A DNA stretch of 10,226 bases from Bacteroidales bacterium (GTDB lineage Bacteria; Bacteroidota; Bacteroidia; Bacteroidales; WCHB1-69), in assembly GCA_012518765.1 (NCBI GenBank), contig JAAYRN010000061.1:1-10226 (forward strand), read 5' to 3'. This document shows, in pieces, positions 1 to 6,342 of this stretch. The stretch's first letter is position 1; the number at the start of each line of letters is the position of its first letter. The notes under the pieces were generated by a model. That model had not been told where the DNA came from, made no database searches, and saw nothing but the letters and a program-made list of their open reading frames with translations. Made by a program: the position numbers and the translations under genes.

Positions 1-89
1 AAAAAATAGTTATACAAGGCGGTGCGTACACCTCCTATGTGCAAAGGTCCGGTAGGACTGGGAGCAAATCTTACTCTTACAGGTCTCAT
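1..89 (-). CDS. gltX: Glutamyl-tRNA synthetase, N-terminal fragment (cut by window edge)
   Basis: Glutamyl-tRNA synthetase charges tRNA-Glu with glutamate in the cytoplasm. Only the first 29 codons are in the window; the gene runs off the left edge. The reverse complement from the ATG at 89-87 reads MRPVRVRFAPSPTGPLHIGG and continues VRTALYNYF. This is the class I synthetase N-terminus, with FAPSPTG and the HIGH-type ATP-binding signature (HIGG) in the expected place. The start is fixed by an in-frame stop seven codons upstream (110-108). It is divergent from lipA, with a 205-base intergenic region and its own -7 box at 121-114. GlnRS shares the HIGH motif, but the VRVRFAPSPTGPLHIGGVRTALYNY pattern is typical of GltX. 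Confidence 0.93.
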   Translation of the reverse strand, partial: MRPVRVRFAPSPTGPLHIGGVRTALYNYF

Positions 90-111
90 TTTTATCAATT
101 TTCTTATTCAC

Positions 112-122
112 TGCAAAAATAC
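112..122 (-). promoter_or_regulatory. Putative gltX promoter -7 box
   Basis: On the minus strand this reads GTATTTTTGCA, containing a perfect Bacteroidota -7 consensus TAnnTTTG (121-114). It lies 22 bases before the gltX ATG. No convincing TTG -33 element was seen at the usual spacing. The same 11-mer occurs before hisS and before the restriction endonuclease gene. Confidence 0.55.
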
Positions 123-250
123 TAAATAATGGAAAGTAAAGCATAGAACAATAAAGGATTTATCATTATTTTTTTATACTCAAAAATAGGAAAAACTCAT
201 ACTTTAGGTTAAAGTGGATAAAAAAAGTAACTTTAAAGAGGCAACATACA

Positions 251-269
251 TAATTTTGATGTACTTTTG
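251..269 (+). promoter_or_regulatory. Putative lipA operon promoter (-7 box, two candidates)
   Basis: Two TAnnTTTG matches lie in tandem: TAATTTTG at 251-258 and TACTTTTG at 262-269. The second is in the context GTACTTTTGCA, one base different from the 11-mer at three other promoters in the window, and ends 25 bases before the lipA ATG, so it is preferred. No clear -33 TTG was found. The rest of the gltX-lipA intergenic region (about 123-250) is A/T-rich with nothing else recognisable. Confidence 0.5.
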
Positions 270-294
270 CATCTTTAAATGATGTAAAAATAAA

Positions 295-1155
295 ATGGCT
301 AAACATATAAGAAAACCGGAATGGTTAAAATTAAAATTAGATTCTGGTGAAAATTTTGAAAAAGTAAAACAAACGGTTAAAACACACCAACTTCACACCA
401 TTTGCGAAAGCGGGAAATGCCCCAATAAATGTAAATGTTGGACCTTAGGAACGGCTACTTTTATGATTTTAGGCGATATTTGTACTCGCTCTTGTAAATT
501 TTGTGCAACCAAAACCGGCAAACCACTCCCTGTTGACAAGAACGAACCCATGCGACTTGCCGAAAGCATTCGTTTGATGAACTTAAACTACTGCGTAGTT
601 ACCTCTGTCGACCGAGACGACCTCCCCGATAAAGGAGCCTCACACTGGAAAGAATGTATACTTGCCATCCGCAAAGTAAATCCAACTACAAAAATCGAAG
701 TGCTTATCCCCGATTTTGATGGCAATCCCGAATGGATTCAAAGCGTTTGTGAAGCAAAACCCGATGTAATAGGACATAATTTAGAGACTGTCAAACGTTT
801 AACTCCCCAAGTCAGAAGTCGAGCAAACTACGAAACCAGTTTAAAGACATTAAAACACATAGCCGATTCAGGCAATGTGGCTAAGTCGGGAATTATGGTC
901 GGCATTGGCGAAACGCAAGAAGAAGTTGTAGAGCTTATGAAAGACCTTCGTTCCATAGATTGTAAATTATTTACCATAGGACAATACCTGCAACCCACTC
1001 CTCAAAATATAGATGTTGAGGAATATATACACCCCGATATGTTTGAATATTACAAACAAAAAGGATTGGAATTGGGATTTAAAGCCGTAGAAAGCGGTCC
1101 CTATGTACGCTCTTCGTTTATGGCAGAACAATCATTTATAAACAGTAAACTATAA
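295..1155 (+). CDS. lipA: Lipoyl synthase (radical SAM)
   Basis: LipA inserts two sulfur atoms into octanoyl groups bound to lipoyl domains (2-oxoacid dehydrogenase E2 subunits, GcvH), using S-adenosylmethionine and two [4Fe-4S] clusters in the cytoplasm. The 286-residue protein shows the auxiliary-cluster motif CX4CX5C (C37, C42, C48), followed by the radical-SAM CX3CX2C motif (C63, C67, C70). The C-terminal RSS motif (residues 272-274) includes the serine that ligates the auxiliary cluster in characterised LipA. The sequence HNLETV (about 160) and the SVDRDDL stretch are also LipA hallmarks. Length is normal for a LipA with a short N-terminus (E. coli has 321). An additional cysteine, C46, lies inside the auxiliary motif. 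lipB follows after 6 bases. The start ATG follows an A-rich leader with no Shine-Dalgarno site. Confidence 0.97.
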   Translation: MAKHIRKPEWLKLKLDSGENFEKVKQTVKTHQLHTICESGKCPNKCKCWTLGTATFMILGDICTRSCKFCATKTGKPLPVDKNEPMRLAESIRLMNLNYCVVTSVDRDDLPDKGASHWKECILAIRKVNPTTKIEVLIPDFDGNPEWIQSVCEAKPDVIGHNLETVKRLTPQVRSRANYETSLKTLKHIADSGNVAKSGIMVGIGETQEEVVELMKDLRSIDCKLFTIGQYLQPTPQNIDVEEYIHPDMFEYYKQKGLELGFKAVESGPYVRSSFMAEQSFINSKL

Positions 1156-1161
1156 AAAATC

Positions 1162-1830
1162 ATGTACATTACAGATTGGCAACTCATTGATTATAAAGAA
1201 GCATGGGATAAACAAAAAACTATTTTCAATGCTTTAATTGATAAAAAATTAGACCCCACATTAGACATTCAAGACATTCGTCCTCAGCTTATTTTGTGCG
1301 AACATCCCCATGTGTATACCTTGGGACAAAATGGAGAAGCATCTAATTTGCTCGCCAATGAAGAATTTTTAAAAAAAATAAATGCTACGTTTTACCACAT
1401 CGACCGCGGCGGCGACATAACCTATCACGGTCCCGGTCAATTGGTGGGATACCCGATTATAGACATTGCCGCATTGAAACTTTCGCTGAAAGAATATATA
1501 CACCTATTGGAAGAAAGTATTATTCAAACCCTTGCTCATTACAATATACAAAGCACTCGTTTGCAAGGAGCTACAGGCGTTTGGTTGGATATTGATAAAC
1601 CCAATGTACGAAAAATTTGTGCCATAGGCATACGAGCAAGCCACTACATTACCATGCACGGATTTGCCTTAAACGTAAATACCGACCTCAATTATTTCCA
1701 TTACATCAACCCCTGCGGATTTGTAGATAAAGGAGTTACTTCCATCGAAAAAGAATTGAACCGCAAGGTGGATATGAATGAAGTAAAAGAAGTTTACAAA
1801 AAATCATTTACGGAGATTTTTAAACGGTAA
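1162..1830 (+). CDS. lipB: Octanoyl-[ACP]:protein N-octanoyltransferase
   Basis: LipB moves octanoate from acyl carrier protein to the target lysine of lipoyl domains, making the substrate for LipA. The 222 residues carry the family signature RGGDITYHGPG (82-92). The conserved lysine (K151, in KICAIGIR) and the catalytic cysteine in INPCG (C185) correspond to the K135/C169 pair of E. coli LipB. HGFALNVNTDL (166-176) is another family block. Length is close to E. coli LipB (213). It lies 6 bases after lipA and 2 bases before the next gene, so the three are very likely co-transcribed. The lipA-lipB pair gives a complete endogenous route to protein lipoylation. No scavenging ligase (LplA) is in the window. 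Confidence 0.96.
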   Translation: MYITDWQLIDYKEAWDKQKTIFNALIDKKLDPTLDIQDIRPQLILCEHPHVYTLGQNGEASNLLANEEFLKKINATFYHIDRGGDITYHGPGQLVGYPIIDIAALKLSLKEYIHLLEESIIQTLAHYNIQSTRLQGATGVWLDIDKPNVRKICAIGIRASHYITMHGFALNVNTDLNYFHYINPCGFVDKGVTSIEKELNRKVDMNEVKEVYKKSFTEIFKR

Positions 1831-1832
1831 AC

Positions 1833-2570
1833 ATGGAAAGATACATACGCCAAACCGCATTGACCGAAATAGGCGAAGAAGGACAAAAAAAAATCAGAAA
1901 TACATCTGTTTTATTAGTAGGTGTTGGCGGATTAGGTTCTGTCATCAGCCAATATTTAGTGGCATCGGGAATTAAATCTATCGGATTGGTCGACAATGAT
2001 ACAATTACCTTACACAACTTGCAGCGACAAATCCTGTATCGCGAATCGCAAATAGGTCTCTCCAAAGCATTGAGTGCTAAACAATCGTTGGAAAAACTTA
2101 ATTCCGAAGTAGAAATAAAAGCCTACCCTGTTTTATTTACGGAAAATAACGCTCTTTCGCTTTGTGAAAATTACGATATAATTATTGATGGAACAGACAA
2201 CTACTCAACTCGTTATATCATAAACGATGTATGTGTTGGATTAAATAAACCCATGATTTACGGAGCTATTTCCGAATTTTACGGACAAGTATCTGTATTT
2301 AATTACCAAAACGGAGCCACCTACCGCTGTTTGTACCCCCAGGCAAAGGAAGAAAAAAACACACCCACAGGCATATTTTCCGTACTACCCGGAATAATTG
2401 CTTGTTTGCAAGTAAGCGAAACCCTGAAATTAATTACAGGGAACAAGGATGTACTACATAATAAATTATTAACCATAGATTTATTAAAAAATACAACTTC
2501 CATATTTGAACTTACTCCTCGCAACGAACAGCGACAAATAGCTTTGGAAAGGTTTAAAGAATTAGGGTAA
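1833..2570 (+). CDS. ThiF/MoeB/HesA-family E1-like adenylyltransferase lacking catalytic and zinc cysteines
   Basis: The 245-residue protein has the Rossmann-like fold of E1-type adenylyltransferases, which use ATP to activate the C-terminus of ubiquitin-fold sulfur carriers (ThiS, MoaD). Visible motifs are GVGGLG (30-35), the acidic strand VDND (53-56), HNLQRQ (61-66), K78 and DGTDN (119-123). Length matches MoeB (about 249). Unlike MoeB/ThiF, the first CxxC of the zinc site is reduced to C166 (TYRC), the C-terminal CxxC is absent, and the position of the catalytic cysteine before the GVLGVLPG-type block is N176. The start follows the lipB stop by 2 bases, so it probably belongs to the lipoate operon. 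No ThiS or MoaD partner, thiazole or molybdopterin gene is in the window, so I assign no pathway. It could adenylate without forming a thioester, or act on another substrate. Confidence 0.85.
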   Translation: MERYIRQTALTEIGEEGQKKIRNTSVLLVGVGGLGSVISQYLVASGIKSIGLVDNDTITLHNLQRQILYRESQIGLSKALSAKQSLEKLNSEVEIKAYPVLFTENNALSLCENYDIIIDGTDNYSTRYIINDVCVGLNKPMIYGAISEFYGQVSVFNYQNGATYRCLYPQAKEEKNTPTGIFSVLPGIIACLQVSETLKLITGNKDVLHNKLLTIDLLKNTTSIFELTPRNEQRQIALERFKELG

Positions 2571-2572
2571 AA

Positions 2573-2965
2573 TTATATTTTTTTTCCTTTATACCTAATG
2601 CTTGTACCTCCACTCAACCCTCCTATAAAAGACGATATATATATGCTATCTTCTACAAAATAACCTGTAAAATATCTGTATCTAGCTCCTTGATTAAGAG
2701 TTGAATTCATTTGAAATTTTTTGGTTTCAGAGTCGAAAGTTAGTTTTAAATCGAATATTTGAATGTGGGATGTGTCTATTACCGTAACATGTACAATTTC
2801 TATCGTATCATGAGAACGAGATGGCTCTCCAAAATATTGAGTTTCCTTCGTTTTAAGAGTCAAATAATCACCAGAGTAATCAATAACATGAAATGGTTTT
2901 TCTTTTTTGCAAGCGGTACAATACAAAAATAAAGCTACAATTAAGATTAAGTTTTTTGCCTTCAT
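2573..2965 (-). CDS. Small putative lipoprotein of unknown function
   Basis: I do not recognise the family. The 130-residue product starts with a short basic segment and a hydrophobic stretch (residues 5-18), then CTAC with cysteine at 19, followed by KKEK. This is a signal-peptidase-II-like N-terminus, although the -3 residue is cysteine (C16) instead of leucine. The rest alternates short hydrophobic and polar strands (for example TIEIVHVTVIDT and SIYISSFIGG), suggesting a small beta-rich fold such as a lipocalin-like barrel; that is inference. It is convergent with the E1-like gene, with only 2 bases between stop codons. Its 5' leader is a near-copy of the leader of the neighbouring gene at 3026-3928, so the two are probably regulated alike. 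Its putative -7 box overlaps the last codons of that gene. Confidence 0.75.
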   Translation of the reverse strand: MKAKNLILIVALFLYCTACKKEKPFHVIDYSGDYLTLKTKETQYFGEPSRSHDTIEIVHVTVIDTSHIQIFDLKLTFDSETKKFQMNSTLNQGARYRYFTGYFVEDSIYISSFIGGLSGGTSIRYKGKKI

Positions 2966-2969
2966 AATT

Positions 2970-2997
2970 TATTAGATTTTAAAACTTAATACTAATA
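2970..2997. repeat. Inverted repeat in leader of small lipoprotein gene
   Basis: Six-base arms TATTAG (2970-2975) and CTAATA (2992-2997) enclose 16 bases containing an inner TTAA/TTAA pair. The element ends 4 bases before the ATG. The same arms and spacing occur in the other leader at 3932-3959. It may be a weak hairpin or an operator, but its high A/T content makes chance likely. Confidence 0.35.
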
Positions 2998-3025
2998 TAA
3001 ATTTCTTTTTATATAAAAATAATTT

Positions 3026-3928
3026 TCACAAACATATACTTTTTTTTTGATATACATCGCTGTTTTTTAGTCTATCCTTAAAAAAAGCCCACAAACAGTA
3101 CATATTAGCAGCACCAACTCTACGTCCATCCGCATCTGCACATCCAGTTTCCGTGGATGTTGTTGGAGGAACGAGTTGTTTGCGTGTCTTTAATTCAAAC
3201 CTCATAGGAGTTTTATATTTGTTAATATTTTTATATACATCAACAGATAAATTCCCCATCAAACTAATAGATGATTTATTATTAATATCTGTAAACACAT
3301 AATTTTCAAGATAAAAGCGAACATGATTGCCAGTTACAGCAGGTACCGCTACTTTGACATTTTCTATTTCATAAAAATCTTCTTGTTCATTTTTTACAAA
3401 TAAATGGTGTATTATTTTATCATTCTCTATATTATACACACTAATTCCTCTTATATTTTTGTCTGTTATATTGGGATATTGAGTAATGAGCGTATCGTAA
3501 TATATAATTAATGCCATTGTTTGATTATTAATTAAAAGATTTTTATTGATGCAATAATCTTTAAAAAATTGGAATATACTTTCTTTCATCTCATTGGGAT
3601 AGACAGACTCTCTATAAATTCCATCTCTAACAGATTGTACAATATTGAAATCTGCTTTAAAAGATTTATTCATTACATTAATTACCACTTGTTCTATAGC
3701 ATCTGGTGTCGCCGACTTGCAAGCTCCACAAGCTATTTTTTCCTGACATGAATAAAAGATAAGCATAGTTGCAACTATCGTAAAAATTGCAGTAAAAGTA
3801 CTAAAATATATTCTTCGTTGTTTGCTTCCTATCAGATGTTTAAAGGAAAAAAAAGTAAAGCTATTTTCTGATTTTTTAACAGTGTTTTCATTAGAAACGT
3901 TTTCACCTATCTTAAAATCCCTATCCAT
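3026..3928 (-). CDS. Putative membrane-anchored envelope protein of unknown function
   Basis: I do not recognise the family. The 300-residue protein begins with a polar, charged 39-residue segment, then a basic KQRR and a single hydrophobic segment (about 41-59), ending in FYSC with cysteine 61. This could be a signal anchor with a cytoplasmic N-tail, or a lipoprotein with an unusually long N-region; no internal ATG close to the hydrophobic segment offers a shorter start. After the membrane come cysteines 61, 67 and 70 (CQEKIACGAC). A mixed alpha/beta middle follows, then a proline/threonine stretch (PPTTST, 254-259) and a distinct tail with TGCADADGRR (261-270) and C278. The gene lies upstream of the small lipoprotein gene and shares its duplicated leader. 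A decayed copy of its own 3' end lies just upstream (4009-4068), so it probably arose through local duplication. Confidence 0.75.
   Translation of the reverse strand: MDRDFKIGENVSNENTVKKSENSFTFFSFKHLIGSKQRRIYFSTFTAIFTIVATMLIFYSCQEKIACGACKSATPDAIEQVVINVMNKSFKADFNIVQSVRDGIYRESVYPNEMKESIFQFFKDYCINKNLLINNQTMALIIYYDTLITQYPNITDKNIRGISVYNIENDKIIHHLFVKNEQEDFYEIENVKVAVPAVTGNHVRFYLENYVFTDINNKSSISLMGNLSVDVYKNINKYKTPMRFELKTRKQLVPPTTSTETGCADADGRRVGAANMYCLWAFFKDRLKNSDVYQKKSICL
3029..3036 (-). promoter_or_regulatory. Putative -7 box for small lipoprotein gene
   Basis: The minus strand reads TATGTTTG, a TAnnTTTG match, 63 bases before the ATG at 2965. It lies inside the last codons (I-C-L) of the upstream gene. 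The equivalent site in copy 2 reads TACGTTTG: the variable base falls at an n position of the consensus. No -33 TTG was found. Confidence 0.4.
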
Positions 3929-3931
3929 ACT

Positions 3932-3959
3932 TATTAGATTTTAAAGTTTAACACTAATA
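3932..3959. repeat. Inverted repeat in leader of 300-residue gene
   Basis: Arms TATTAG (3932-3937) and CTAATA (3954-3959) enclose a 16-base loop, ending 3 bases before the ATG. Arms and spacing match those before the small lipoprotein gene, while loop bases differ. It could be a shared regulatory hairpin or operator. Confidence 0.35.
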
Positions 3960-3991
3960 TAATTTTTTCTTTTTATATAAAAATAATTTTA

Positions 3992-3999
3992 CAAACGTA
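3992..3999 (-). promoter_or_regulatory. Putative -7 box for 300-residue gene
   Basis: The minus strand reads TACGTTTG, a TAnnTTTG match, 63 bases before the ATG at 3928, exactly the spacing seen in copy 1. No -33 element was recognised. Confidence 0.4.
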
Positions 4000-4008
4000 T
4001 ACTTTTTT

Positions 4009-4068
4009 TTAATATACACCGCTATTATTTAACAAAAGCATTCCTAAAAAGACGTATATAGCTGAATA
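4009..4068 (-). pseudogene. Decayed 3' end of a paralogue of the 300-residue gene
   Basis: Read on the minus strand, this fragment ends LLNNSGVY-stop, matching RLKNSDVYQ near the C-terminus of the neighbouring gene. The glutamine codon CAA (3049-3047) aligns with a TAA stop (4011-4009), and the following A-run is one base shorter, shifting the old frame. Upstream of about 4050 similarity fades and a stop in this frame appears at 4071-4069. The short stretch between here and the FemAB-like stop (4093) holds a 10-base palindrome, ACAACGTTGT (4072-4081), but no U-tract, so I do not call a terminator. Confidence 0.4.
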
Positions 4069-4092
4069 TCAACAACGTTGTCTTATGTGCAT

Positions 4093-5028
4093 TTATCGTA
4101 ATTTTCTATACAAAGTAAACAATGTTTGACTTATAAAATTAAGACGAGAAATTGTTAACTGATAAAACAATTTTTCGTTTGCCGAAAAACCAGCATAAAA
4201 ACGAGCAATACCTGGATGATTAGAAGTAAGGTCTAAGCTAATATTTTGCTCGGCGTGGTTTTGTATAAACTGATCTATAAGAAAAAACATGGCTTTGTTT
4301 GTCTGGTCTTCCATGTTTCTCCCTGAAAATAAAAAATAGTATTTTCCATTTAAAAAAGGAAAAAAAGCAGAGGCTAACATATTTCCCTCATCATCAAAAA
4401 CTCCCCATAACTCAAGTTGTTGCTGTTGCTGTAAATAGGTCAGTAAGTGCAATAATCGCTTGTAATCAACCGATTTATAAGCTACTTTAAATTGTTTTGC
4501 TTGGTTATTTTTAAACAAAAAAATTGCCTCTTCAAAGGAAAACTCATTGGAAATAACCCAGTTTTCCCTACTCGCTTTCTGGCAGTTTCGTTTATGGTTT
4601 TGGCTATATGCTTTTCTTATTTCCTGATAAGGACGGCTGCAAGGTAGGTTATAAGTTTTATGTAAAATTTTAGTTTCATTCCATGCCGACACATCTTGGT
4701 GTTCGTGTAAAACTATATCTATCCATTTAAAAATATTAGGAATAGCTTTCACCCACAATAACAAAGAGTTAGCATCTATTTCTTTTCCAAAAATGCCCAA
4801 ACGAGGAAGAAAAAAAGGAGGATAAACGTAATGTATACCCCATTTTTTACGCCAAGGCAAAGGCATTACCGACACATAATCGTCTAAAACCAAGGCACTC
4901 CAATTGTCGCAAGCAATATCTAAATAACCCACGTATGCAAATAAACTTTCAGTCAATGGATTAGATGCTATACAGCGGTTCCATTTCTGCTCATTTATTT
5001 GTTGCCGTTCCAAATAGTATATGCCCAT
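4093..5028 (-). CDS. FemAB/GNAT-like acyl- or aminoacyl-transferase family protein
   Basis: The 311-residue protein has no signal peptide and looks cytoplasmic. It resembles the duplicated-GNAT FemAB-like proteins of Bacteroidota: an N-terminal half with the block WRKKWG...YPPFFLPRLGIFG (59-81), a linker with YQEIRKAYSQNHKRN (134-148), and a C-terminal GNAT core with ELWGVFDDEGNMLASAFF (206-223), YYFLFSGRN (230-238) and FYAGFSANEK (278-287). FemAB relatives transfer amino acids or acyl groups to cell-wall or surface-polysaccharide precursors; the substrate here cannot be read from sequence. A five-glutamine run (200-204) precedes the core. It starts 1 base after the stop of the deacetylase-like gene, so the two are probably translated together and act in one envelope pathway. 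It seems to be the last gene of the hisS operon. Confidence 0.72.
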   Translation of the reverse strand: MGIYYLERQQINEQKWNRCIASNPLTESLFAYVGYLDIACDNWSALVLDDYVSVMPLPWRKKWGIHYVYPPFFLPRLGIFGKEIDANSLLLWVKAIPNIFKWIDIVLHEHQDVSAWNETKILHKTYNLPCSRPYQEIRKAYSQNHKRNCQKASRENWVISNEFSFEEAIFLFKNNQAKQFKVAYKSVDYKRLLHLLTYLQQQQQLELWGVFDDEGNMLASAFFPFLNGKYYFLFSGRNMEDQTNKAMFFLIDQFIQNHAEQNISLDLTSNHPGIARFYAGFSANEKLFYQLTISRLNFISQTLFTLYRKLR

Positions 5029-5029
5029 G

Positions 5030-6340
5030 TTATTGTAAACTAAATTCGATTATTTTTTCGTATAAAGATTTGAAATCTATTGAATTTCCTTCGGCAAACG
5101 AAGGATTGTGAAAAAGCGTAACCAATTGTCCGTTATGAGTTTTAACCTCTTCTAAACAAGGTGTTATAGCCTCCCAAACAGACTCTAAAGATGTGTTTTC
5201 TAAAGACAGCAAGGCATTTTCCATAAACAAAAAAGGATGAATGCGTAGGGAGGTGGTTTTGTTTTCCTTTAAATCGAAAAAATTAAAAGGGAAACTCGTG
5301 CCCGCTCTAAATCCTATTTGAGAAACATATCCCATACTATAATCGTTTGTTATACCGCTTTTTATCAAAGATGTATAGGTTTGTGGAATTTTTAAACGTA
5401 TAAAATGTTGACGATTGTCCTGTATGGATTGGGATAAAATCTGCTGTAAGCTATTTTTTTCAATTTCAAAACAAGAATTTTGTGAAAAATCTGAGGCATA
5501 AGACGCATGTATCCCGATTTTTGTATTTTTTCCCAACTGCTGAATCAGGGTTGTAAATTTTTTATTTTTTATGGAATTATTTTTATCATACTTGCTTCTT
5601 TTTGCAAAAAGAATAAAGAAAATAGGCTGTAAATTATATTTTTTATGCAGATTTTCCAAGTAAGAAAAAGTATCGTATGGGTCTTGTATTTTATTGATTA
5701 TAACTTTAATACGAGTTTTTAATGCCTTAAAATTTCCTGTCAGTAGCTGTTTACACATGCCTGCAAATGTCAAGTAGCAACTTTTGTGTTTGTACAAAAA
5801 AGCATGGTCGATGTCGTAAGTTGGAATAAATCGAAAAGAAGGCGTTTGAATTGTTAAAGCGGGAAAATGTTTTTTTAACACACTTGCAAAATACGCTATC
5901 CATCTGTCAACCAAGGCTATTTGAAGCACATTATGTTTATATGCAAAACTATTTTCAGCTTTATATCGCCCGTGTTGATCGGTTTCAGTAGTTAAATATT
6001 CCTCGTAACGACTTAAAAAACAAAAACAAGCGGCAAAAATATCAAAAGACAACAAGGAATTTTCCGACTGCGTATGAAAGCATATAGGCAAATCATTTTC
6101 CCACGATATACTCACATTTTGTTCTCTAATATCATTTTCAAACAACAAAGGTTGGGCTTGTACATACAAACATTCGCCTGTATATTCGGTAGCATATACC
6201 ATTTTTTCCGCTGCCGTATTTTTGTCAAAATCCTCTTTGTTTTCAAGCAAAGTATACGGAAGCCCTAAACGTTCACTAAACACATAATGAAATATATAAC
6301 GTATTCGTTCATTTACCGTTGGGATATAAATATATATCAT
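5030..6340 (-). CDS. Polysaccharide deacetylase-like (carbohydrate esterase 4 fold) protein
   Basis: The 436-residue protein has an N-terminal domain of about 165 residues followed by a NodB-like deacetylase domain. Motifs in order are TYDIDHAF (174-181), whose aspartates are in the place of the metal/catalytic Asp pair; GIHASY (276-281) with H279; RQHF (310-313); DYSMGY (333-338); GFRAGTSFPF (343-352); and LFHN (409-412) with H411. This pattern is typical of large Bacteroidota polysaccharide deacetylase-family proteins, which would remove N-acetyl groups from surface or wall glycans; the substrate is unknown. No signal peptide is visible, so it may act on cytoplasmic precursors. It starts 2 bases after hisS stops and ends 1 base before the FemAB-like gene. 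The CE4 assignment rests on motifs only. Confidence 0.75.
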   Translation of the reverse strand: MIYIYIPTVNERIRYIFHYVFSERLGLPYTLLENKEDFDKNTAAEKMVYATEYTGECLYVQAQPLLFENDIREQNVSISWENDLPICFHTQSENSLLSFDIFAACFCFLSRYEEYLTTETDQHGRYKAENSFAYKHNVLQIALVDRWIAYFASVLKKHFPALTIQTPSFRFIPTYDIDHAFLYKHKSCYLTFAGMCKQLLTGNFKALKTRIKVIINKIQDPYDTFSYLENLHKKYNLQPIFFILFAKRSKYDKNNSIKNKKFTTLIQQLGKNTKIGIHASYASDFSQNSCFEIEKNSLQQILSQSIQDNRQHFIRLKIPQTYTSLIKSGITNDYSMGYVSQIGFRAGTSFPFNFFDLKENKTTSLRIHPFLFMENALLSLENTSLESVWEAITPCLEEVKTHNGQLVTLFHNPSFAEGNSIDFKSLYEKIIEFSLQ

Positions 6341-6342
6341 TT

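Larger units (their letters stand above)
2963..3086. repeat. Duplicated promoter-leader module, copy 1
   Basis: This stretch runs from the start codon of the small lipoprotein gene back into the last 20 or so codons of the 300-residue gene. By eye about nine in ten positions match copy 2 at 3926-4050 in the part between the start codon and about 3062; similarity fades beyond that. It includes a 24-base identical run (3001-3024 region) rich in A and T. Similarity ends sharply at the start codon, so the coding regions downstream are unrelated. Confidence 0.8.
3926..4050. repeat. Duplicated promoter-leader module, copy 2
   Basis: This is the counterpart of 2963-3086. It covers the start codon of the 300-residue gene, its 63-base leader, a -7 box and a degraded 3' gene end. 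Differences from copy 1 are scattered single substitutions and one-base indels, which fits an old duplication. Confidence 0.8.

Noticed and set aside
1..90. GC-richer edge segment that at first resembles a small structured RNA (GGTCCGG... like SRP RNA)
   Set aside because: The reverse complement encodes the unmistakable N-terminus of GltX, so the composition is explained by coding.
1820..2065. Minus-strand open frame of 81 codons opposite the E1-like gene
   Set aside because: It is a shadow of the plus-strand gene; its sequence shows no domain and its position gives it no promoter or operon.
1833..2570. Assignment as thiF or moeB
   Set aside because: Catalytic and zinc cysteines are missing and no thiamine or molybdopterin genes are adjacent, so a specific symbol is not justified.
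4072..4081. Palindrome ACAACGTTGT as terminator of the hisS operon
   Set aside because: There is no loop and no following U-run; a perfect palindrome of this length could be a protein site or chance.
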